Assembly (NCBI RefSeq): GCF_007421925.1 | Contig: NZ_QMDX01000005.1 | Span: 210,729 to 274,728 of the forward strand | DNA: 64,000 nucleotides | From: Haloglomus irregulare | GTDB lineage: Archaea > Halobacteriota > Halobacteria > Halobacteriales > Haloarculaceae | Reading direction: 5' to 3' | Shown: positions 26,529 through 35,428 of the stretch, piece after piece | How the letters are laid out: each line of letters starts with the position of its first letter | Numbering within the stretch: position 1 is the stretch's first letter | Notes under the pieces: generated by a model | What the model saw: only the letters and a program-made list of their open reading frames with translations | What the model was told of the DNA's origin: nothing | Database searches by the model: none | Position numbers and translations under genes: made by a program

Positions 26529-26750
26529 ACCGGGCCCGAGCTCCAGTCGATCAGTTGATTCGGATATTACCGAGTCAAATCCGATACTATCCGGGTATGC
26601 TGGCCGTATTTCTACTGTATGACGTGTTTCACACGGGTAATCCGATACCGTCCACGCGGCGGCGTCCACTGACGGACGAACCACTGCGGGGGTTCGTTCG
26701 GCTACCGGCCCGGACGAAGCTTGAAGTGACGACCCCACGACCCCGCGGGC

Positions 26751-27761
26751 ATGGCTTTCGACGTGGCGCTCGACGGCGTCCTGATGCTCTCGGACCACTC
26801 GACCATCGACGACGCCGTCGCACAGGCACGACGCTACGAGGACTGTGGCTTCGCCCGGGTGTCGATGGGCGAGGTGACCGGGTGGAACGTCGTCCCCGTG
26901 CTGACGGCCATCGCGCGGGAGACCGAAGACATCGGAATCTCGAACGACGTGTTCGCGCCGCCCGCGCGGTCGCCGGCCATGCTCGCACAGACGGCACTCA
27001 CGCTCCACGAGGCCAGCGACGGCCGCTACCGCCTGGGCCTGGGTCCCTCCTCGCCGGCGCTGGTCGAGCGGTGGCATAGCGGCGAGTTCGACCCCGCACT
27101 CCGGCGGACGCGCGAGACCATCGACGTCGTCCGCGCGGTGTACGAGGGGGGGAAGGTCGAGTACCACGGCGAGGTGTTCGACATGGGCGGGATGAGCTAC
27201 GACCGGCAGGTCCCGGACGACCCACCGGCCATCGACCTGGCGACGCTCGGGCCGACCGCCGTCGAGATGACCGGCCGCTTCGCCGACGGCTGGGTGCCGC
27301 AGCTGTTCACCGCCGACGGGCTCCGGGACCGTCTGGGAGACCTCGAACGCGGCGCCGAGATGGGCGACCGCGCCGTCGACGACGTTCGGGTCGCGCCCAT
27401 CGTCCGGACGTTCGCTCACGAGGACGGCGACCACGCGCGGTCGATGGCCCGCCAGATGGTCGCCTTCCTCATCGGCGCGTACGGCCCGTTCTACGGCAAC
27501 TCGGTGGCCGACCAGGGATACCCCGACGCGGTCGAGGAGATCCGCGCCGCGTGGGAGGAGAAGGACACGGCTGCGATGGCCGCCGCGCTCCCGGACGAGG
27601 CGCTGGAGGCGTTCGCCGCCGCGGGGACGCCGGAGGAGGTCCGCGAGCACTACCGGGAGATCGCCGCGGTCGAGGGGGTCGACGCGGTCCGCTGTGGGTT
27701 CGTCGCTGGGATGAGCCAGGACGACAAGGAGGGGACGATGGCCGCGCTGTCGGAACTCTGA
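26751..27761 (+). CDS. LLM-class F420-dependent oxidoreductase
   Basis: 336 residues, luciferase-like monooxygenase TIM barrel. It resembles the haloarchaeal F420-dependent family typified by NP1902A (TIGR04024): the N-terminus AFDVALDGVLMLSDHSTIDD, ISNDVFAPPARSPAMLAQTA, and RYRLGLGPSSPALVERWH are visible. Such enzymes transfer hydride between F420H2 and an unknown substrate. The gene has its own AT-rich upstream region (26550-26640) and is followed after about 100 bases by the SDR gene. Confidence 0.88.
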   Translation: MAFDVALDGVLMLSDHSTIDDAVAQARRYEDCGFARVSMGEVTGWNVVPVLTAIARETEDIGISNDVFAPPARSPAMLAQTALTLHEASDGRYRLGLGPSSPALVERWHSGEFDPALRRTRETIDVVRAVYEGGKVEYHGEVFDMGGMSYDRQVPDDPPAIDLATLGPTAVEMTGRFADGWVPQLFTADGLRDRLGDLERGAEMGDRAVDDVRVAPIVRTFAHEDGDHARSMARQMVAFLIGAYGPFYGNSVADQGYPDAVEEIRAAWEEKDTAAMAAALPDEALEAFAAAGTPEEVREHYREIAAVEGVDAVRCGFVAGMSQDDKEGTMAALSEL

Positions 27762-27860
27762 GAGTTCGGGCGCTCCCACCGGCCACGCGACCATCCCGTT
27801 GCTCTCCTGCGGTCAGTGTCAATAGATACCATTATCCGCGGGGGGCGGCTTGGCCGCCGT

Positions 27861-28736
27861 ATGAGCCTGGAGAAACCCGACCTCTCGGACAGCACGGCCT
27901 TCATCACCGGCACCACCCGCGGCATCGGCAAGTCGCTCGCACTCTCGCTCGCCGAGCAGGGCTGCAACATCGTCTCGACCGGCAAGACCTCCGAGAATAA
28001 CTCATACGGCGACGACAAGGGCCTGGAGGGGACCATCGAGCAGACCGCCCGCGAGTGCGAGGCGAAGGGCGTCGAGGCCCTGCCCATCGAACTCAACGTC
28101 CGCGACGAGGAGGTCGTCCAGAACGCCGTCGATCAGGCCGTCGACCACTTCGGCGAGGTGAACGTCCTCATCAACAACGCGAGCGCCATCCAGCCCGCGA
28201 ACGTCGAGGACCTGCCCGCCAAGCGGTTCGACCTGCTGACCGACGTGAACGTCCGCGGGGCGTATATCACCTCCCGGGCGTTCATTCCGCACCTCCGCGA
28301 GGCCTCGGCGGACTCATGGATCCTGACGAACGCGCCGCCGGTCCGCACCGACCGCAAGACCGGCGGCTCGGCCTACGCCTGGTCGAAGATGGGGATGAGC
28401 TTCGTCACGCTGTCGATGGCCGGCGAACTCGCCGGTGACGACATCGGCTGCAACTCCTTCTGGCCCGTCACTGCCATCGACACCCGTGCCACCCGCCACT
28501 TCGGCATGGGAACCGAGGACGACTGGCGATCGCCGGAGATCGTCTCCGACACCGTCCTCGAGATGCTGAACCGCGACCCCGCGGAGTTCACCGGCAACGC
28601 CGTCTACGACGAGGACTTCCTCATCGAGGCCGGCATCACCGACTTCTCGCAGTACAACCTCACCGAGGGGGACCCACACCCGATGTCCGCGACGATGGTC
28701 GACCCGGACTACGAGCGGCCCGAGGCGCTTCGGTGA
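27861..28736 (+). CDS. short-chain dehydrogenase/reductase (HSDL2-like)
   Basis: 291 residues. Cofactor loop TGTTRGIGKS at about residue 14-23, NNAS near 109, and the catalytic Tyr/Lys in AYAWSK near 174. It resembles the N-terminal domain of HSDL2 (SDR13C). In this subfamily a Ser precedes the Tyr by about 14-16 residues (ISPP); here that segment reads TNAPPV, with Ala where the Ser should be, so activity may be altered. ATG 27861 is preferred over one 15 codons upstream. Possibly co-transcribed with the F420 enzyme. Substrate unknown; short-chain acyl or steroid-like carbonyls are guesses. Confidence 0.87.
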   Translation: MSLEKPDLSDSTAFITGTTRGIGKSLALSLAEQGCNIVSTGKTSENNSYGDDKGLEGTIEQTARECEAKGVEALPIELNVRDEEVVQNAVDQAVDHFGEVNVLINNASAIQPANVEDLPAKRFDLLTDVNVRGAYITSRAFIPHLREASADSWILTNAPPVRTDRKTGGSAYAWSKMGMSFVTLSMAGELAGDDIGCNSFWPVTAIDTRATRHFGMGTEDDWRSPEIVSDTVLEMLNRDPAEFTGNAVYDEDFLIEAGITDFSQYNLTEGDPHPMSATMVDPDYERPEALR

Positions 28737-28748
28737 CCGCTCGCGCGG

Positions 28749-29543
28749 TCACTCCCCCGTGAACTCGGGGTCCCGTTTCTCGGCGAACGCCGTGATGCCC
28801 TCGATGTGGTCGTCCGTGCTCGCGGCGTCGGCCATCGCCTGCGTCTCGGCGGCCAGTTGCGTCGGGAGGTCGTTCGCGGACGACTCGTCCAGCAGCCGCA
28901 TCGTCCGGCCCAGCGCCACGGTCGGCCCCTCGGCGATCTCGCCCACGACCTCGTCGAGCCGGTCCTCGAACGCGTCCTCCGGGACGGCCTCCGTGACGAG
29001 CCCGCGCTCGGCGGCCTCCTCGGCGCCGACCTTCTCGTTGAGCAGGACGAGCCGTTTCGCCTCGCGCCGGGTCACCGTCCGCGGGAGGTAGTAGGTGGAG
29101 CCCCCGTCGCCGGGGAGGCCGATCCTCGGGTAGCCGTACTGGAGGTAGGCACCCTCGCTGGCGACCGTGTAGTCGCCGACCAGCGCCAGCGAGAAGCCCG
29201 CGCCGACCGCCGGACCGTTGACGCCGGTGACGACCGGCACCTCTGCCTGGTGGAGGTGGAGCATCGCGTCGTGGAGCACGGCTGCCCCCTTGCGGAACCC
29301 CTCGGACGGGGTCGCCGCGTTCGCGTTGCCGATGTCCAGCACGTCGCCGCCCGCGCAGAACAGGCCGTCCGAACCCGTGATGACCAGACAGCGGGGCCGG
29401 TCGGTCTCCAGTCCTGCGAACAGGTCCGTCAGCTCGTCGATCATCGTCCGGTTCAACGCGTTCATTTTGCTCGTGCTGTCGATGACGACACGCCGAACGC
29501 CGTCCTCGTCCGTCACGCGCAGGTTCTCGTAGTCGTCGCTCAC
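28749..29543 (-). CDS. enoyl-CoA hydratase/isomerase family protein
   Basis: 264-residue crotonase fold. Oxyanion-hole segments GLFCAGGDV (about 62-70) and GVNGPAVGAGFSLAL (about 101) are present, and YGYPRIGLPGDGGSTYYLPR carries the Asp/Gly-rich catalytic loop. I place the start at GTG 29543; longer in-frame starts add an Arg-rich head. Hydrates enoyl-CoA or isomerises double bonds in fatty-acid or amino-acid breakdown. Convergent with the SDR, 12 bases away. Confidence 0.9.
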   Translation of the reverse strand: MSDDYENLRVTDEDGVRRVVIDSTSKMNALNRTMIDELTDLFAGLETDRPRCLVITGSDGLFCAGGDVLDIGNANAATPSEGFRKGAAVLHDAMLHLHQAEVPVVTGVNGPAVGAGFSLALVGDYTVASEGAYLQYGYPRIGLPGDGGSTYYLPRTVTRREAKRLVLLNEKVGAEEAAERGLVTEAVPEDAFEDRLDEVVGEIAEGPTVALGRTMRLLDESSANDLPTQLAAETQAMADAASTDDHIEGITAFAEKRDPEFTGE

Positions 29544-29593
29544 GACACGCCCGTCGACGGGGGTGTACGTAGACCTTCGGACGCGGGGGCGGG

Positions 29594-29788
29594 CTACAGG
29601 TCGACCGTCCGGTCGGCGGTCGCGCCGCACGAGGGGCAGGTCCGCTCGTACCGGACCCGCCCGCCGTCCGTCTCGCACCGCCACTCGGCGTCGTCACAAC
29701 CGCACTCGGGACACCGGGAGACGGTCTCCGTCAGCCGGTCGCGCAGCCGGTCCAGCGCGGAGACGCCGGTCGGACCCCGGATGGCCAT
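29594..29788 (-). CDS. 64-residue zinc-ribbon protein
   Basis: Small leftward gene, ATG 29788 to stop at 29594. Two CxxC knuckles (CPECGCDD near residue 26 and CPSCG near 51) form a four-Cys zinc site; between them is an acidic linker. Many such haloarchaeal zinc-finger microproteins are known, and some act in regulation. An ATG 24 bases upstream (29812) is an alternative start. It overlaps no other gene and lies 50 bases upstream of the enoyl-CoA hydratase. Confidence 0.72.
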   Translation of the reverse strand: MAIRGPTGVSALDRLRDRLTETVSRCPECGCDDAEWRCETDGGRVRYERTCPSCGATADRTVDL

Positions 29789-29902
29789 ACCGGATCGTAC
29801 ATGGTTGAACATGATACCTCTCTCGTCGCGGGGGTCGTGGTCGCGTCACATCCGAGACCGACAACCGAACCCGTTTTGTCCGCGCCCGGACCACTAACCG
29901 GT

Positions 29903-30226
29903 ATGCCGTTCGTGACTCGGCTCACGCTCCAGTCCGGGGACCGCGAGACGCTCGAGCGGGTGGTGACCGATATCAAGGAGCGGGCCGAGCGCAAGGGCGT
30001 CGAACTCCGGGGGCCGAACCCCGAGCCACAGCGTGACGTGACCGTCCCGCAGTACGACCGCCTTGACCCCGACGGCGGTCGGTTCGAGAGCTGGACGTAC
30101 GCGGTGTACGTCCGCTCCATCGTCATCGTCGGGCACGACGACTTCGCCCGGGACGTGGCCGGCGACGACTACCCGTCCAGCATCCACCTAACGGTCGACG
30201 TCGAACAGGTCAACAACCCCGGCTGA
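29903..30226 (+). CDS. uS10-like (uS10/mL48 family) protein, S10 paralogue
   Basis: 107 residues with the fold pattern of ribosomal protein S10: MPFVTRLTLQSGDRETLERVV, KERAERKGVELRGPNPEPQ, and a C-terminal strand-rich half ending in IHLTVDVEQV. It is not the canonical rpsJ, which in archaea usually follows tuf; no ribosomal genes are near. NCBI uses the name uS10/mL48 family for similar haloarchaeal proteins. The ATG at 29903 follows a TATA-like CCGTTTTGTC by about 30 bases. Role unknown. Confidence 0.8.
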   Translation: MPFVTRLTLQSGDRETLERVVTDIKERAERKGVELRGPNPEPQRDVTVPQYDRLDPDGGRFESWTYAVYVRSIVIVGHDDFARDVAGDDYPSSIHLTVDVEQVNNPG

Positions 30227-30357
30227 CCCCCGGCCGCCCCGACCACCGTGCTCCCGGCCGGGTCGGCGGGTCCCCGCGCCGGCGCCCTCGAACCGCCCCG
30301 AGCAACTGCGCCCGGTACACGGCGAGCGTTTAATCCGCCCGCCAACGATGACCGCCC

Positions 30358-31698
30358 ATGAGCGAGCATCCACCGGAGGAGGGGTCCACGGACCCGCCGA
30401 CCGACGGTCCGACCGCGCCCGACCGTCTCGTCGCCCTGCGCCGCGACCTTCATCGCCATCCCGAACCCGCGTGGCGGGAGTTCTACACCACCGCGCGTAT
30501 CATCGAGGAACTGGAGCGTATCGGCGTCGACGAGCTCCACGTCGGCCCGGACGCGCTGGCAGTCGACGAGCGGCTGAACGTCCCCGACGACGCTGAACTG
30601 GCCGAGTGGCGCGAGCGCGCGCTCGAGGCGGGCGCGGACCCGGAACTGGTCGACCGGATGGCCGGCGGCAACACCGGGGCCGTGGCGGTCCGCCGGCAGG
30701 GGGACCACGAGACCGGCCCGACCATGGCGCTCCGTGTCGATATCGACGGGCTCCCGCGGGCCGAGTCGACCGCCGACGCCCACCTCCCGGCGCGGGAGGG
30801 GTTCCGCTCGGAGACGGGCGCCATGCACGCCTGCGGGCACGATGCCCACGCGACGTTCGGAATCGGCGTCCTCGACCGTGTCAGGGCCAGCGACTTCGAG
30901 GGGACGCTGAAGCTGCTGTTCCAACCCGCAGAGGAGGTCATCGGCGGCGGGAAGCCGCTGGCACGGTCGGGCCACCTCGACGACGTGGACTACCTGCTGG
31001 CGGTCCACGTTGGGCTGGATCACCCGACCGGCGAGGTGGTCGCGGGGATCGACGGGTTCCTCGCAGTGACACAGCTCCGGGCGGCGTTCAGCGGTGAGGG
31101 GGGCCACGCCGGCGCGCGCCCGGAGGAGGGCCGCAACGCCATCCAGGCGCTGGCGACGGCGGTCCAGAACCTCTACGCCATCCCGCGGCACAGCGAGGGG
31201 GTCACCCGCGTCAACGCAGGGCAGGTCGGCGGCGGCACGGCGACGAACATCATCCCCGAGGCCGCGCATCTGGAGGGCGAGGTCCGCGGCGAGACCACCG
31301 ACCTCCGCGAGTACATGGACGACCGCGCCCGCCAGGTCATCGCGTCGGCGGCCGAGATGCACTCCTGCGAGGCCGACCTCAGCATCAAGGGCCAGGCCCC
31401 GTCGGCAGCCAGCGACGAGGCCATCGTCGACCTCGTCCACGGGTTCGCCGATGGGGTCGAGGGTGTCGACTCCGTGCTCCGCCGGGACGACCTCGGCGGG
31501 AGCGAGGACGCCACCGAACTGATGCGTTACGTCCAGGAGCGTGGCGGCCTCGCGGCCTACCTCTGCGTCGGAACGGACCACCCCGGCGGCCACCACACCG
31601 CCACGTTCGACGTGGACGAGCGGTCGCTCCCCATCGGCGTCGAGCTGCTGACCGGGACGGTCCTGGCACTCGCACGGGAGCGGCCCGCCGCCGACTGA
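30358..31698 (+). CDS. M20-family amidohydrolase (aminobenzoyl-glutamate/indole-acyl type)
   Basis: 446 residues, longer than the typical 380-430. Zinc-site motifs: MHACGHDAHATFG (Cys/His/Asp), FQPAEEVIGGG (general-base Glu pair), and GHHTATFDVDE near the C-terminus. The order and spacing fit M20D amidohydrolases such as AbgA and hippurate hydrolases. It splits an amide bond between an acyl or aryl group and an amino acid. About 65 residues inserted after the first strand (acidic, about 60-100) are unusual and may form a lid. Single gene between 30.3 and 31.7 kb. Confidence 0.9.
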   Translation: MSEHPPEEGSTDPPTDGPTAPDRLVALRRDLHRHPEPAWREFYTTARIIEELERIGVDELHVGPDALAVDERLNVPDDAELAEWRERALEAGADPELVDRMAGGNTGAVAVRRQGDHETGPTMALRVDIDGLPRAESTADAHLPAREGFRSETGAMHACGHDAHATFGIGVLDRVRASDFEGTLKLLFQPAEEVIGGGKPLARSGHLDDVDYLLAVHVGLDHPTGEVVAGIDGFLAVTQLRAAFSGEGGHAGARPEEGRNAIQALATAVQNLYAIPRHSEGVTRVNAGQVGGGTATNIIPEAAHLEGEVRGETTDLREYMDDRARQVIASAAEMHSCEADLSIKGQAPSAASDEAIVDLVHGFADGVEGVDSVLRRDDLGGSEDATELMRYVQERGGLAAYLCVGTDHPGGHHTATFDVDERSLPIGVELLTGTVLALARERPAAD

Positions 31699-31715
31699 CG
31701 GCTCCACGCCCCGAG

Positions 31716-31723
31716 GATTATAT
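31716..31723 (+). promoter_or_regulatory. TATA box of the gene at 31741
   Basis: GATTATAT centred about 22 bases before the ATG at 31741. The spacing suits a leaderless archaeal transcript and decides the start codon in favour of 31741 over the GTG/ATG choices just upstream. Confidence 0.5.
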
Positions 31724-31740
31724 GTCGTGGTGTGGTATCG

Positions 31741-32136
31741 ATGCACATGACCCGGGCGAACATCGACCGGCTGACCGAGTTCTGCCGCGAGCATCTCGCC
31801 GACGCGGTCCGGGCGGTCGGTATCGTCCACGACGACGAGGTCGACCCGGCCTACATGCGCGAGGACCTCCAGCGGCGGTACACGGACGCGGAACTGGAGG
31901 GACTGGAGGACGCCGCCGTCCGGACCTCCGAGGCGTTCCAGGGGCTCAACACTTACCAGACGTCGCTGGGGCAGTCCCACGCCGGGCTGTTCGCCTTCGA
32001 GGACGCCTTCCTGCTGCTCATCTCCTGTGGTGAGGACGAAGCGGCCTACGTCTCGCTGGACCGCTCCGTGAGCGAGGACCTGTCGGCGTTCATCAAGCGC
32101 TGCAACGACCGACTGTTCTCGGGGTCGCCGGCCTGA
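31741..32136 (+). CDS. conserved haloarchaeal protein (DUF7522-like)
   Basis: 131 residues, acidic, soluble. Pattern: an N-terminal helix ending in CREHLADAVRAVGIV, YMREDLQRRYTDAELEGL, then strands FAFEDAFLLLISCG and AYVSLDR. This matches my memory of the haloarchaeal DUF7522 family, which often pairs with HTH_10 sensors, but no function is known. The start is fixed by the TATA box at 31716-31723. Confidence 0.7.
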   Translation: MHMTRANIDRLTEFCREHLADAVRAVGIVHDDEVDPAYMREDLQRRYTDAELEGLEDAAVRTSEAFQGLNTYQTSLGQSHAGLFAFEDAFLLLISCGEDEAAYVSLDRSVSEDLSAFIKRCNDRLFSGSPA

Positions 32137-32147
32137 GGCGGGCCCGG

Positions 32148-33104
32148 TCAGTCCGCGGCGGCGCCGGTCCCGTTGTCCAGCGCGACCAGCTCCTCGACGT
32201 CCGGCACCTCGGCCTCCTGCTCCGTGATGATCTCGACCCGGCGGGTGAGCTTGTCCCGCGAGTAGGCGATCATCGCGCCGGGGTCCGAGATGACCTCGTA
32301 CGCGTTGTTGTTCTTGGCGACGTGGACCATCAGGTCCTGCAGGGTGTCACGGACGACCTGCGGGCCGACAGCACCCTCCTGCACCCACTCGCGGAGCTTG
32401 CGGACCCCCCAGCCGACGTGGCGGCCCTCGTCGCTCCGGATGTAGCCGATCCCCTCCAGCACGCCCGGCAGGTGGGGCATCTCGCGCTCCGTGATCTCGC
32501 TGTCGTCCGGGCCGTAGATCTCCTGGAAGGAGTAGTAGCCCGTCTGGGCCATCACGCTCTCGATGACGACGTGGTAGTGGGCGATGGCCGTGGCCATCTG
32601 CTCGACGGAGTCGTCCTGTAGCAGCTCGGCCATGTTGCGTTCGGTCTCGTCGAAGACGTGGACGTAGGAGTCGTTGAAGTAGTGCTCCGCCGTCGGCGAG
32701 TGGACCTCGTAGCCGAGTTCCTCGGCGGCCGGATTGACGACGTTCCGCCAGTACCGGTCGAAGAAGACCGCGTGCTTGGCCTCCTCGTAGATCTGGCTGG
32801 AGATGAACATCTGGTCGTTGATGTCGTCCAGCACGATGCTCATCGGCGCGAGGTCCTCGGTCACGGCCTCCTCGCCGGCGCCGAACTGCGCCAGCAGCTG
32901 GCGGAACTCGTCGAACTCCTCGGCGCTGGGGTCGTCCTCGATGAGCCGCTCGAGGTCCGTCTCCAGTTTCGAATCCGGGATGTCCTCGTACGGGTCCCAG
33001 TGGTTGTAGACGGCGTGTTTGAAGTAGCCCCCAGCGAACGAGTCCGGGTCGAGCCGCATCTCGCGACCGTCGTCTGCGTACCGTGACATGCCATCGTCAC
33101 CCAT
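32148..33104 (-). CDS. R2-like ligand-binding oxidase / ribonucleotide-reductase small-subunit-like ferritin
   Basis: 318 residues, four-helix ferritin-like fold. Metal-ligand sites: QIYEEAKHAVFFDRYW (E..H), HYHVVIESVMAQTGYYSF (E), and YIRSDEGRHVGWG (E..H). The set is that of R2lox proteins, which carry a Mn/Fe cofactor and a Val-Tyr ether cross-link, rather than canonical NrdB. No NrdA is adjacent. The ATG at 33104 has an AT-rich element upstream; ATG 33089 is the alternative. Likely an oxidase with a bound fatty acid; the physiological substrate is unknown. Confidence 0.85.
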   Translation of the reverse strand: MGDDGMSRYADDGREMRLDPDSFAGGYFKHAVYNHWDPYEDIPDSKLETDLERLIEDDPSAEEFDEFRQLLAQFGAGEEAVTEDLAPMSIVLDDINDQMFISSQIYEEAKHAVFFDRYWRNVVNPAAEELGYEVHSPTAEHYFNDSYVHVFDETERNMAELLQDDSVEQMATAIAHYHVVIESVMAQTGYYSFQEIYGPDDSEITEREMPHLPGVLEGIGYIRSDEGRHVGWGVRKLREWVQEGAVGPQVVRDTLQDLMVHVAKNNNAYEVISDPGAMIAYSRDKLTRRVEIITEQEAEVPDVEELVALDNGTGAAAD

Positions 33105-33743
33105 GCCCCGATCGGATATGAAGATACTCCCCTGCCGGCGAGGGTCGTTTAAACACGAGCCGGCGGGTGGCGGCTCCGTCGGCTCCCCGCCCCCGGGCCC
33201 CTGCTCCGTGGCGAGCAGCGACACGCGAACTCCATGTTCGGCAGCCGTCGCCTGACAGCCGGTGGGTCCGTCGATTCGAACGTGTCCCATACCGGGTGCC
33301 GGCCGGTGGTAACTCGCCGGCTATCGTTCGGCGTTCGGATCGAGCAGCACGGGGAACCGGACCCGCTTTTCGGTAGCGCTATCGACACCGGGGGTCGTCC
33401 GGCCGACCCCCGCCCTGCTCGACCCCTGGCACGGTATCTCACTCGCGAGCGTCGTCGCTCGCCGATCCGGGGCCGCCGAGGCCCGCTGACGGCCTCGCGT
33501 GGCTGATTCCGATGACCGCCTCCCGCTCCACCGCGGGATTCAGACCCCATCTCGATGCGGGAACCGACCTCGTTCGCTCTGACGATGACAGAATGACGCG
33601 GTTCTCCACGTCCGGCGATGCGTTCGTCAGCGTATCTAACGGCCACACGGGGCCGACTCCCACCGGCGCGGACCCCCGTTGGCAGCAACGACAGGAAGGG
33701 GGCCCGCAGGCGTGCCGGGGGTCCACTCGATGGATCGCGTTCC
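33105..33743. other. intergenic region, no gene seen
   Basis: 639 bases. Frames are Arg/Pro/Ser-rich with no conserved motif, and there is no trace of the HisKA-HATPase module that would be expected after the PAS domains at 33744. The stretch may be the residue of a deletion. A GTTTAAAC element near 33146-33153 and an AT-rich patch near 33120 belong to the promoter of the leftward gene at 33104. Confidence 0.4.
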
Positions 33744-35281
33744 TCACTGCGGTTTCGCCTGTGCCCGCTGCTCGGTGATATCCGTAGCGACGCCGGCGAG
33801 ACGTTCTATCCTGCCGTCCGCCTCGACCGAATATATCTCCACCTCCAGCCACCGTGTTCCCCGGTCGGGATGCTGGATCCTGAACTGCTGCCGCTGGATA
33901 TCGTCGACACGGTCGTTCCGCTGCCGTTCGACGTCCGCCTCCAGCCGACCGACGTCATCGGGATGGACGTGACGCATCCACGCGCTCGGGTCGTCCCGGA
34001 GCTCCGCCATGTCGACCCCATAGAGGGCTGCCGCCGCGGAGTTACAGTAGTAGAGCTCCGAGTAGTCCGCCCCGACGAGGAACAGTCCGTCGGGTACGGC
34101 CTCCGCCAGCAGTTCGAACCGCTGATTCACCTCCTGGAGCGTCCGCTCTCGGTCCTTGCGCTCGGTCACGTCACACGCGGAGACGACGAGGGACACGACG
34201 TCGCCCGTCCCGTCCGTCACTGGCCGGATGGCGCCTTCGACGCTGTACGGCGTTCCGTCCGGCCGTTCGAGGTCCGCCTCGTATTCGACGTATTCGCCCG
34301 TGGCGGCCTGCTGGACGTTCTCGCGAACGGCCGGCCGGGCTTCCTCGGACCACCACGGCGTGCTCCAGAACGGGTCCCCGACGACGTCCTCCTCGTCGGC
34401 GTCGATGTAGTCAAGCGCGGTTCGGTTGGCCTCGATGAGTCGACCACCGGTGCCGATCACGGCCACGAGGATGTTCGGATCGTCGAGGATCGCCTGATAC
34501 CGGCGTTCGGTGGCCTGTAACTCCCGCTCCCGTTCCTTCTGATCCGAGACGTCTCGCACGGTGCAGACGAGCTCACCGCGGTCGGTCAACGCGAGCGTGT
34601 GGTCGACGGGCACCGTAGTCCCATCCGATCGGAGGCTGACGGTCTCGCCGTGCCAGTAGCCCGTTCGCTCGACTTCCGGGAGGATCTCGCCTCGGACCTT
34701 CGGGACGTCGGCATCCCGATAGGCGAGTGTCCAGTGCTCGCCGACCATCCCCCCGGGGTCGTAGCCGTGGATGTCCGCGAACCGTCGGTTGACGTAGACG
34801 TAGTGCCCGTCCTCGTCGAGGATGCTGATCCCCTCCTGTGCGGTTTCGATCGCCTCGAGCTGACGGTCGCGTTCCCGCTCGGCGTCCCGTCGCTCGACGG
34901 CGTTCCGGACCCGGTTGGCGAGGATGGTGTACTGGTCGGTCCCGCGCTCCTTCTGGAGGTAGTCGGTCACGCCCGCGGAGATCGCCTCGCTGGCGACCTC
35001 CTCGGACCCCTTCCGGTGAACAGGACGAACGGGAGGTCCGGAAACCGCTCCCGGACGGCCCGCAGGAACTCGATGCCGTCCATACCGGGCATATTGTAGT
35101 CCGAGACGACGCAGTCCGGTGGGTCATCATCGATGCATCGTAATCCCTCGTCGGCGCTGGTCGCCGTCTCGACGGTGAACCGGTCGTCCTCGCGTTCGAG
35201 ATACGCTCGGGTTAAATCGGCGAAATCCGGCTCGTCGTCGACGTGGAGGACCTGGATCCAGTGGCGAGCAGCGTTTGTCAT
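33744..35281 (-). pseudogene. receiver-PAS-PAS-PAS sensor protein, frameshifted
   Basis: A response-regulator receiver domain (start ATG 35281; acidic pocket LHVDDEPDF, phospho-acceptor Asp in VVSDYNMPGMDG) runs to PFVLFTG and then loses frame. The normal continuation (KGSEEVASEAISAGVTDYLQ) is found in the next frame and leads into three PAS domains with TVRDVSDQKERE, SACDVTERKDRE and ATDITEQRAQ C-caps. One base is missing between about 35012 and 35013. The protein then stops after the third PAS, without the histidine-kinase module common in this architecture. Promoter: CTATTTTTAC about 28 bases upstream. Real decay or an assembly error at a G-run. Confidence 0.85.
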
Positions 35282-35428
35282 GACGTATGCTGTTGTGAGC
35301 ATCGTAAAAATAGTTCAGCAGGATTCTCAGGAACAGAAGTCGTCGCCGTGCTGTTTACCCCCCGTATGTGTCGTCCAATAGTAGACGGTCGGTGGATCGG
35401 CCGAGGTCATCCGCAGCCGAGGCGGGCG

